From Marinobacter excellens HL-55 (GTDB lineage: Bacteria > Pseudomonadota > Gammaproteobacteria > Pseudomonadales > Oleiphilaceae): a DNA stretch of 64,000 nt. Position numbers and translations under genes: made by a program. The stretch is from assembly GCA_001314845.1 (NCBI GenBank), contig LJZQ01000010.1:41584-105583 (forward strand), read 5' to 3'. The notes beneath the pieces are model-generated. The model did not search any database, was not told where the DNA came from, and worked only from the letters and a program-made list of their open reading frames with translations. Positions 57,782 through 64,000 of the stretch are shown here, one piece after another (within the stretch, counting starts at the first letter, position 1; the number at the start of each line of letters is the position of its first letter).

Positions 57782-57858
57782 GACCATTTTCGTGACGTCA
57801 CGAAAATGATCGTCAACGGCCACACCTGTCCCCTCACAGGCGGCGATGGCCTTGTAGA
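57782..57858 (-). pseudogene. dinD: remnant of a dinD-like gene
   Basis: Read on the minus strand this segment encodes KAIAACEGTGVAVDDHFRDV followed by TKMV. That matches the early part of DinD (the AxxACxxSGxxVxDHFxDVxKMV region). About 25 codons remain; sequence on both sides has no DinD match and no start or stop belonging to it. DinD genes commonly sit inside type I restriction loci downstream of hsdS, exactly where this scrap lies. A perfect 24-base palindrome covers the DHFRDVTKM codons. Confidence 0.65.
57785..57808. repeat. 24-base perfect palindrome
   Basis: Each half is CATTTTCGTGAC / GTCACGAAAATG with no spacer. It overlaps the dinD remnant between hsdS and the PIN gene. Coding origin can explain the sequence but not its symmetry. 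Confidence 0.8.
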
Positions 57859-57869
57859 TGATCAGGTCT

Positions 57870-59270
57870 TTAGGCTTTGGTTTTACGGCGTTTGGGTTTT
57901 TCCACAGCCGCCCGCTCAGCCTTGATCCGCTCCAGCAACGCGACTGCATTGTTCTCCCCGCTGATCAGTTCCGGGTTGTCCCTGCGCCATTGCTCGGTGA
58001 GTTCGCCCCGGAAGGCCTTAGCCAGGATGGACTGGGTGAGATTGTTGACGCGGGCCAGGGCGTTGTTGACCTGTTGCTCGATGCGGTCGGCGTGGGCGAA
58101 GAGTTGGTCTACTCGGCGGACGATTTCGGTTTGTTCTTCTATTGGCGGAACACGCAGCGGATACTTCTTTAGCGCCTTGCCTGTGAGGTGCTTGATGGTT
58201 GTGCCGGTGAATAGTTGTTCCAAGGTCAAACTGTCAGCGTCATGCTTCAGGTTGAGCGCCAGCCATTCGGGTATCAATGCTTCTGAAACTCTGGCCCGGT
58301 GAAGAGCCTTCTGAAACACAATCTGCTCTTCGACTCGACCATCCCAAATTGCGCATCTTCCTGGTTCCCCACCTTCACAAATCAAGACGTCACCCGGTCG
58401 AATAGCCAGTTCATTTCTCTCTGCCTCGGATACCAAGATTTCCTGAACCTCAGATAGTTTGAAGTCAAACCACCTTACGTTGATATTGCCAAGGTATTTG
58501 GTTGGACTGCCGCTGTTCTTGGCTTTGTCGAGCATCTTTCCCAGCCGGCTTTCTACTAAATCAGGATAGAGTCTGACTTCCCATGTTTTCGGAATCGGTG
58601 CCCACTTCCAGTTATCTGCATTTGGATGAACATACGAATCGAAATTCGATCGCCACTCCTCCGTCAACCGCCCACTCATCGCTGCAGCCAGCACGGACTG
58701 GCGGAAGCGTTTGAGGATTTGCGGGATGCGTTCGAGGCGGGCTTTGGTGTTTTCCACCTGGGCCAGCAGGGTGTCGAGTTTGTCGGCGATGACTTTTTGT
58801 TCGGCGAGGGGGGGAAGCGCAATCCCATGCTCTTTGATGAGAGCTTGAGAAATGTTGGGCTGTGCTCCCCCTTTGCCCTTCGCAATGAAGCCATCTTTTT
58901 CATTGCGGAGTAGGTAGTACAGAAACGTCGTATCGGTAATACCATCGACTGGCAAGCCAACTGCACATGCCTGATTGGTTGTTGCGTCGAAGCCCAGAAT
59001 GGACGTTTTGCCAATGGTCGCGCCATACATGGCTATCGCAACGGAACCTTTTGGAAAGTATTTCGCACTGGATTTCTGTACGCCAAGCTCAGTGATGTAT
59101 TCACTTGCAGCCGACAGGACTTTTGGACCGAGATCACCAGTTTTTACCCAAGGCACATTCCCGCCGTAGTACTGGGGATTTTTCCGCGAGGGCGTACCGC
59201 CTGAACCCCACTGGGCGACGGCACCTAATGTCGTTTTGTGCCATTCCGATGGGATAGAGCTGTCAGTCAT
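57870..59270 (-). CDS. hsdS: type I restriction-modification specificity subunit HsdS
   Basis: A 466-residue DNA-recognition subunit with two target-recognition domains. The first (about 1-150) has GGTPSRKNPQYYGG and MYGATIGKTSILG. It is followed by a central conserved helix (LPPLAEQKVIADKLDTLLAQ, then FRQSVLAAAMSGRLTEEW). The second (about 215-375) ends in a matching conserved region (VPPIEEQTEIVRRVDQLF, SILAKAFRGELTEQW). The duplicated QSxLxxAxxGxLTExW blocks are the repeat that spaces the two half-sites. Its ATG overlaps the hsdM stop codon (ATGA). No hsdR is seen on either side. Confidence 0.93.
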   Translation of the reverse strand: MTDSSIPSEWHKTTLGAVAQWGSGGTPSRKNPQYYGGNVPWVKTGDLGPKVLSAASEYITELGVQKSSAKYFPKGSVAIAMYGATIGKTSILGFDATTNQACAVGLPVDGITDTTFLYYLLRNEKDGFIAKGKGGAQPNISQALIKEHGIALPPLAEQKVIADKLDTLLAQVENTKARLERIPQILKRFRQSVLAAAMSGRLTEEWRSNFDSYVHPNADNWKWAPIPKTWEVRLYPDLVESRLGKMLDKAKNSGSPTKYLGNINVRWFDFKLSEVQEILVSEAERNELAIRPGDVLICEGGEPGRCAIWDGRVEEQIVFQKALHRARVSEALIPEWLALNLKHDADSLTLEQLFTGTTIKHLTGKALKKYPLRVPPIEEQTEIVRRVDQLFAHADRIEQQVNNALARVNNLTQSILAKAFRGELTEQWRRDNPELISGENNAVALLERIKAERAAVEKPKRRKTKA

Positions 59271-60886
59271 GAATTCTCACCCATCACTTCCCCCAAAAGC
59301 ACTCGCGCCCCATCAGCCTCCTCCTCAGCCCCCAATTCCCGCATCAACGCATCCAGCTCCCCCAACGCCTGAACCAGCTCCCCCATCGCCTCACCCGCCA
59401 ACACACTCGGCTCCGGCAGATTGGCCGCATCCACACTGTCACTGTCCTTCAGCCAGGAAATATCCAGCGAGTCGCCCTTGTACTCGGCAATCCACTGGCG
59501 GCTGAAGCTGCGCCATCGGCTGTGGGCCAGGCGCGGGTCGACGCCTTCGTTTTCGTCGCTGTGTTCGGGCAGTTCGATGGCTTCGGAGTGGAAACTGTAT
59601 TCGCCCTCCTCTCGTTTTTTGTCGCCATTGGGGCTGTCACCGTAAACCACTTCAAACGGCTTCAGATGCTGGTCGCCAAACGGGGTGCGTTTGCCGAAGC
59701 TGGGCATGTTGGTGCGCAGGTCGTAGACCCAGACATTCTCAGTGCAGTTCTCTTCCTGGTGTTTGTCTGCTGTGCTGCCTTTGGTAAAGAACAGCACGTT
59801 GGTTTTCACGCCCTGGGCGTAGAAGATGCCGGTGGGCAGGCGCAGGATGGTGTGCAGGTTGCACTTGTGCATCAGGTCCCGGCGTACGTCGGTGCCTACG
59901 CCGGCTTCAAACAGCACGTTATCCGGCAGCACCACGGCGGCGCGGCCGCCGGGTTTGAGGTTGCGGTAGATGTGCTGCAAAAAGGCCAGCTGTTTGTTGC
60001 TGGTCTTGTAGGTGAGGTCGTCCCGGGTGATGCTGGCGTCGCCGCCTTTGCTGGTGCCGAAGGGCGGGTTGGCGAGGATGACGTCGGCCTTTTCCAGACC
60101 GGCGCCGGTCTGGCCCAGGGCGTTGCCCAGGTGCACCACGCCCTCGGCGTCTCCTTCCATGCCGTGCAGCAGGCAGTTCATCAACGCCAGGCGGCGGGTG
60201 CCGGGCACCAACTCGATGCCCACGTAGGCCTGGGTGGTCTGGAACGTTTTCGCTGCGTCCTTCAGTTCATAAAGGTCGTCGGTTTGGCTTTTGATGTATT
60301 CGTGGGCAGCAATCAGAAAGCCCGCGGTACCCGCGGATGGGTCCTGGATGCGTTCGCCCGGTTGCGGCCTGAGGCAGTTCACCATGGTGTTGATCAGGGC
60401 GCGGGGGGTGAAGTACTGGCCGGCACCGGATTTGGTTTCGTTGGCGTTTTTCTCCAGCAGGCCTTCGTACAGATCCCCCAGGCCGTCTTTCTGGGCGCTG
60501 AACCAGTCGATCTGGTCCAGGGTTTTGATCATCTGCTCCAGATGGCGCGGCTCCCGCAGGCGGGTCTGGGCATCGGCGTAGATGGCGCTGATCAGCGGGT
60601 CGTCGTGTACCAGGGTGCCATCGGCGTCGCGGCCGGTGGACAGGCTGAGCAGGATGCGTTTGTAGTCGTTCAGCAGGTTGATGCCAGATTTGCCGTTCAG
60701 GTCACTCCAGCGGCAGCCTTCCGGCAGCGGGTGTTTTTTCAGGGTGCCGGCTTCGGTGTTCTCATGCACCATTTTTATGAACAGCAGCAGCACCAGTTCG
60801 GTGACGTAATCCGAGTAGTTGATGCCGTCGTCTCGCAGCACGTCGCAGAGGTTCCAGAGTTTCTGGACGATGTCGTTATTGGTCAT
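59267..60886 (-). CDS. hsdM: type I DNA methyltransferase subunit HsdM
   Basis: A 539-residue N6-adenine methyltransferase. The N-terminal HsdM helical domain (MTNNDIVQKLWNLCDVLRDD) is followed by GAGQYFTPRALI. The AdoMet-binding motif is DPSAGTAGF (182-190) and the catalytic motif is NPPF (273-276). The module looks intact and should methylate DNA with HsdS. The Fic gene ends 18 bases upstream, so the three genes are probably one operon. The absent HsdR means cleavage cannot occur unless it is encoded elsewhere. Confidence 0.95.
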   Translation of the reverse strand: MTNNDIVQKLWNLCDVLRDDGINYSDYVTELVLLLFIKMVHENTEAGTLKKHPLPEGCRWSDLNGKSGINLLNDYKRILLSLSTGRDADGTLVHDDPLISAIYADAQTRLREPRHLEQMIKTLDQIDWFSAQKDGLGDLYEGLLEKNANETKSGAGQYFTPRALINTMVNCLRPQPGERIQDPSAGTAGFLIAAHEYIKSQTDDLYELKDAAKTFQTTQAYVGIELVPGTRRLALMNCLLHGMEGDAEGVVHLGNALGQTGAGLEKADVILANPPFGTSKGGDASITRDDLTYKTSNKQLAFLQHIYRNLKPGGRAAVVLPDNVLFEAGVGTDVRRDLMHKCNLHTILRLPTGIFYAQGVKTNVLFFTKGSTADKHQEENCTENVWVYDLRTNMPSFGKRTPFGDQHLKPFEVVYGDSPNGDKKREEGEYSFHSEAIELPEHSDENEGVDPRLAHSRWRSFSRQWIAEYKGDSLDISWLKDSDSVDAANLPEPSVLAGEAMGELVQALGELDALMRELGAEEEADGARVLLGEVMGENS

Positions 60887-60904
60887 GGGTACTTCCGGTT
60901 GTCT

Positions 60905-61975
60905 TTAGGCGCGCTCAAGGAACAGCGCCATCAGCGGTGAATTGACGTAGAAATTGCTGCGGCCTACCTTGGTCTTGTCCAGCAGACCAATGCTGACGAG
61001 TTCATCCAGGTACTTGGTTGCGGTGATTCGGCTGACGCCCAGGTCCTCCATCACGAACTCGATCTTGGTGTACGGATGATTGAACAGGTTGTTCAGCAGC
61101 TCCTGGCGGTAGATCTTCGGGCATTCGTCCCGCATTCGGTGCTTGGTGTGTTGCATCAGCTCCCGAATCTGGCCAATCAGTGCGATGGTTTGCTGAGCCG
61201 TCTGGCTGACACCTTCCAGCATGTAGAGTAACCAGGGCTCCCAATTGCCGGTATCTCGCACGGCCTGTAATTCCTGGTAGTAACCGGCTTTGGTCTGAAT
61301 CAGGTAACGGCTGAGGTAAAGCACCGGTAGATCCAGCAGGTCTTTCGCCACCAGATACAGCATGTTGATGATGCGCCCTGTGCGGCCATTGCCGTCGTAG
61401 AACGGATGAATGCTTTCAAACTGGTGGTGAATGATGGCCATTTTTACCAGTGGATCGGCATCGCACAGTTCGTCATCGTTAATGTAGGCCACCAGATTGC
61501 CCATCAAGTCCTCTATTTCTCGGGCTGACTGGGGCGGCTCATACACCACTTCACCGGTGGCCTGGTTTTTTAGAGCCGTTCCAGGGAGCTTGCGTAGGCC
61601 TGCCCGGTTCTTCTCCAGGGTTTGTTGAATTAACAGAATGTCGTTCAGGCGAATTAGCTGTGACTTTCGAACGCTTCGGAAACTTGCCCGTAATGCCGTG
61701 GCGTAGTCCTGAACTTCTTTGGTTTCTGGCGAAACACTGGCGTCGTCTGCTACCACAGCCCGATAGAGATCATCCTGGGTGGTGATGATGTTTTCGATTT
61801 CAGAGCTGTGCCGGGCTTCCTGCAAGGTCAGCGTGTTAATCAGTATTTCTTCGTTGGGAATGGTGGCTGCCACACCTTTGAGTTCCGCCAGGTAGCGGTG
61901 GGCTTCTGCCGCTTTTTTCAGCACGGCACGGGATTCCCACTGTTCCAAGTGTTCTAGGGGTAATGTTGGCAGCAC
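60905..61975 (-). CDS. Fic-family AMP-transferase with N-terminal inhibitory helix and C-terminal winged helix
   Basis: A 356-residue class II Fic protein. The active-site motif is HPFYDGNGRTGR (His190 first). The N-terminal inhibitory motif SxxxEN is S57-E61-N62 (SSEIEN), which would block ATP by pairing with the active-site Arg. The C-terminal region (HPYTKIEFVMEDLGVSRITA, TKYLDELVSIGLLD) is a winged-helix DNA-binding segment, suggesting autoregulation. The start is a GTG at 61975 with an AGGGAC site. It is the first gene of the hsdM-hsdS operon, a recurring arrangement. The AMPylation target is unknown. Confidence 0.9.
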   Translation of the reverse strand: MLPTLPLEHLEQWESRAVLKKAAEAHRYLAELKGVAATIPNEEILINTLTLQEARHSSEIENIITTQDDLYRAVVADDASVSPETKEVQDYATALRASFRSVRKSQLIRLNDILLIQQTLEKNRAGLRKLPGTALKNQATGEVVYEPPQSAREIEDLMGNLVAYINDDELCDADPLVKMAIIHHQFESIHPFYDGNGRTGRIINMLYLVAKDLLDLPVLYLSRYLIQTKAGYYQELQAVRDTGNWEPWLLYMLEGVSQTAQQTIALIGQIRELMQHTKHRMRDECPKIYRQELLNNLFNHPYTKIEFVMEDLGVSRITATKYLDELVSIGLLDKTKVGRSNFYVNSPLMALFLERA

Positions 61976-62288
61976 AAAAAGTCCCTTTCTTAATTCATGT
62001 ATAGAAAAACAAGAAATCTATACATGTCTTTATGGATATGCAAAGGAAACCGCATTTTTCTATGTATATCGAGGGTCACGTGTATAGATAATCAGAAATC
62101 CTATGTGTATGTAGAGTGTGCCAAGACTGAGCTTTGTCGAAAAAACTCCGAAAAATCGACATAGATTCAGCCTGTGTCGATTCCATAAACATACTCGATG
62201 CAGACTTGGACTTGCACGGCAATTCCGGTACATTTGCCAACACTTCAGGCATGGATTGTGCCGATTAATACCTTGTGGAAACACGGAC
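61976..62288. promoter_or_regulatory. AT-rich regulatory gap between Fic and toxin genes
   Basis: This divergent gap has no gene. It holds a perfect ten-base inverted repeat, CATGTATAGA (61996-62005) and TCTATACATG (62017-62026) with an 11-base spacer, 20 bases upstream of the Fic start. TGTATAGA recurs at 62081-62088. A weaker inverted repeat, ATCGACA / TGTCGAT, lies at 62155-62181 ahead of the toxin gene. The first repeat is a good candidate operator for the Fic winged-helix domain. The upper part of the gap presumably contains the toxin promoter; no LexA or P-box sequence was recognised. Confidence 0.6.
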
Positions 62289-63962
62289 GTGACCAAAATA
62301 GCAGACCCGCACTCGCTTGCGCTTCACGAAGCGTTGATGATCGAGGGTGGCTGGGACCAATACTCCGATAGGGAATTGGCCAGCTACCTTTCGAGCTCCA
62401 GTTTTACCCCTTCCCGATTACGAGACCAGCTGGCCAGTGGCGAACTGGTGTTGCTGAAAGAGATCCCGGCGGTTCCCGTCTTCAGGCTGGTATCCGGGAG
62501 CATTGTTCCCGCCGAAAGTGCCTCGGTAGCCATTGCAGAGAATGCCGTCATGGCCTTCGAAAGACGCTTCGGTGACCGGCAAGCCTTTCCTGCAAGGGGC
62601 ACTGCCTATGCTCATTCCGATAGCCTGGCGCCGCCAGCGAGGCTCGACTACACGCCAGAACCCCCGGTGATTGAGCCGCCACCTGAGCCTCTACCCCCGC
62701 CGGTGGTGATCTCGGAAAACTTTGGGCTTCCGCCATTGGGCCCCAAGGTATTTGCCAAGTCCTGCACCCGCCCCTCCGGGGATACCGACAGTAACGAGGG
62801 CCAGGAAAAGGCCAGCAACTTTGGCACCCTTGCGATGCTTGCCCCCGCCACCGTCACCAGCCCTGGGGCAAACGGCTTGCGGCCGCTGGGCCTGATCTCA
62901 GGTTCGGCAATGAGATTGGCAAAAGGCTGGGCTATGGCGGCGCGTATTGGTGCCAGCGTAATGAGTACCGCTGCTAGTACAGCGTTGTTGGCGCTCTGGC
63001 CATCTAAGCTGGGCGACGGCACCCTGTACACCGAGGAAGAACTCCTCGAGATGGCCGAGGCAGCCATTCGGGTGCGCTTTCATCTGCATGTGGACGCCAC
63101 CGGAAACCTCCGGGTGGCCGGCTATCATGTTAACGACAGCACCGGATACAAAGACCGGGTTCCGGTGGCTCACGCAGAGCTCAAGGGCGAGAATTTTGAA
63201 GTGGTGGTTGATGACGACTTCACCCTCGTCTGGTATCCGGATGACAGCGGCCACCGCCCGGTTGTGAGCACCGAGTACCCAGCTTACTCGGGGATCGATC
63301 CCTATAGTGTTCTGGTGACGCCGATTCAGGAGGATGGCCAGGAACATTCGCCGCCGGGCTACCAGAGGCCCTTTGAGGATCAGGTTGAGCTGATCGTAAG
63401 TTTTCCGAAGGATAGTGGGATTGAGCCGTTGTATCTGGTTTTTCAGAAGAGCGTTGGTAGTGATGGCGAGGGTGTTCGAAATAAACGTGCATTAGATGAT
63501 GCCATTAGTGGGTTGAGAAGTGCGACAGGTACTGACGCCAATCAATTTGCTCGACAAATTGCCGGAATGTCTACTCACGTTAATCAGGACTCGAATCGCG
63601 TGGTTCTGGGTAGGTGGGCTGAGAATGGAGGGTATATTCAAGAGGCGAAAGCCAATGGCGGAGTATGGTATGAGACAGAGTCTAGTTTTTTCTCCAAGCT
63701 AACCAATGGTTTGGGTGAGGCAGAAGGCCGAGCAAAAGCGTGGTCCGTTAATGAACAATTCCTTCAAAGCCAACTAGAGCGAGGCGTTGGTCGGATTGAT
63801 CTGCATGGTGAGACTATCAGAGATGTGCTGATCAATAGGCCAAATAGCTTCACGGCGATGGAGATTAAGTATCTTGAAAGCAATGCCAAGAACTTTGGTT
63901 ATTGTCAATGGCCATTTATTTTGACCCACCTTTGGCCAATAAAATTGACCCACCTTTCATAG
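62289..63962 (+). CDS. Pyocin_S-domain polymorphic toxin (bacteriocin or T6SS-type effector), 3' end cut by an IS
   Basis: A 557-residue protein from a GTG at 62289; an ATG at 62337 is the alternative, and sequence before 62289 is open but not gene-like. Residues about 123-140 are a Pro-rich linker (PPVIEPPPEPLPPP). Then come VFAKSCTRP, SNFGTLAML, a hydrophobic Ala-rich stretch and GDGTLYTEEELLEMA. The Pyocin_S domain follows (about 260-385: VRFHLHVDATGNLRVAGYHV). The C-terminal domain (about 397-540) has VVLGRWAENGGYIQEAKANG and FLQSQLERGVGRI, as in many polymorphic-toxin tips, but its activity is unknown. The last 19 codons run into IS21-type terminal repeats, so the native end is lost. No immunity gene is visible. 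Confidence 0.8.
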   Translation: MTKIADPHSLALHEALMIEGGWDQYSDRELASYLSSSSFTPSRLRDQLASGELVLLKEIPAVPVFRLVSGSIVPAESASVAIAENAVMAFERRFGDRQAFPARGTAYAHSDSLAPPARLDYTPEPPVIEPPPEPLPPPVVISENFGLPPLGPKVFAKSCTRPSGDTDSNEGQEKASNFGTLAMLAPATVTSPGANGLRPLGLISGSAMRLAKGWAMAARIGASVMSTAASTALLALWPSKLGDGTLYTEEELLEMAEAAIRVRFHLHVDATGNLRVAGYHVNDSTGYKDRVPVAHAELKGENFEVVVDDDFTLVWYPDDSGHRPVVSTEYPAYSGIDPYSVLVTPIQEDGQEHSPPGYQRPFEDQVELIVSFPKDSGIEPLYLVFQKSVGSDGEGVRNKRALDDAISGLRSATGTDANQFARQIAGMSTHVNQDSNRVVLGRWAENGGYIQEAKANGGVWYETESSFFSKLTNGLGEAEGRAKAWSVNEQFLQSQLERGVGRIDLHGETIRDVLINRPNSFTAMEIKYLESNAKNFGYCQWPFILTHLWPIKLTHLS

Positions 63963-64000
63963 TCTAGCTTGTTGTCTTCTGCTTTAGCCGATAGCTTTCC
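63903..64000. mobile_element. IS21-family insertion sequence, one end (partial)
   Basis: Two 24-base direct repeats, 63910-63933 and 63934-63957, match at 20 positions. Each ends TTGACCCACCTTT, the terminal repeat style of IS21 elements. The tip probably starts with TG at 63903. An IstB-like C-terminus follows on the minus strand. The element continues past the window. Confidence 0.75.
63964..64000 (-). CDS. istB: IstB-like ATPase of IS21, last codons
   Basis: On the minus strand the window edge encodes ESYRLKQKTTS and a TAG stop at 63964-63966. The ESYRLK ending and its position just inside the terminal repeats fit IstB, the transposition helper ATPase. Only about 11 codons are visible. Confidence 0.6.
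   Translation of the reverse strand, partial: ESYRLKQKTTS

Noticed and set aside
59522..60940. A 472-codon open frame opposite hsdM
   Set aside because: It is the exact antisense of the well-supported hsdM gene, has no recognisable domain, and such long shadows are common opposite codon-biased genes.
62155..62181. ATCGACA / TGTCGAT inverted repeat as a terminator or SOS box
   Set aside because: The arms are only seven bases with a 13-base spacer, there is no T-tract, and it does not match the LexA consensus; it is kept only as a possible weak regulatory site.

Overview
The window is chromosomal DNA from a marine gammaproteobacterium close to Marinobacter. The protein styles, the gene order rpmH-rnpA-yidD-yidC-mnmE / dnaA-dnaN-...-recF-gyrB, and the Pseudomonas-type parS sites all fit. 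The genus is my inference from these features; no search was run. The window covers the chromosome origin and flanking genes on both sides, then runs into an accessory, defence-rich end.

Region by region. 1-6.7 kb: the start of an MFS transporter, an EAL-type c-di-GMP phosphodiesterase behind a possible sigma-54 promoter, and an RND efflux pump (adaptor plus permease) with a DUF3833 lipoprotein. 6.9-11.1 kb: a long acyl-CoA dehydrogenase and a Fur-box-controlled TonB receptor. 11.2-23.5 kb: the origin block. mnmE, yidC, yidD, rnpA and rpmH run leftward; oriC lies at about 15.29-15.64 kb; dnaA, dnaN, an ABC1/UbiB-type kinase, recF (which carries two parS sites) and gyrB run rightward. 23.5-29.7 kb: a VC0807-type membrane protein, gabT, and two divergent ABC exporters with two copies of a hairpin repeat around them; one exporter appears to start with ATT. 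29.6-39.3 kb: recC-recB-recD, translationally coupled by ATGA overlaps.

39.4-48.1 kb: a short-chain dehydrogenase whose 3' end collides with a DUF6482 gene, small unknown genes, a Fur-box pair of unknown proteins, a FAN1-type nuclease with an XPD/DinG-like nuclease-helicase, and a large orphan membrane protein. 48.4-55.5 kb: a globin, a YhiI-RbbA-YhhJ type export system, a VOC protein, lipocalin Blc and a DUF2628 protein. 55.5-64.0 kb: a defence/conflict island. It holds a DUF3037 gene divergent from a possibly leaderless unknown gene plus PIN-domain gene, a type I modification module (hsdM-hsdS) with a Fic gene upstream and only a dinD scrap where dinD/hsdR would be expected, and a Pyocin_S-type polymorphic toxin whose 3' end is cut by an IS21-family element.

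The best candidates for something undescribed are the PIN gene and its 237-residue partner, the C-terminal toxin domain with its missing immunity gene, and the hairpin repeats with a constant loop and changing but still complementary arms. No CRISPR array, tRNA or rRNA gene was seen.
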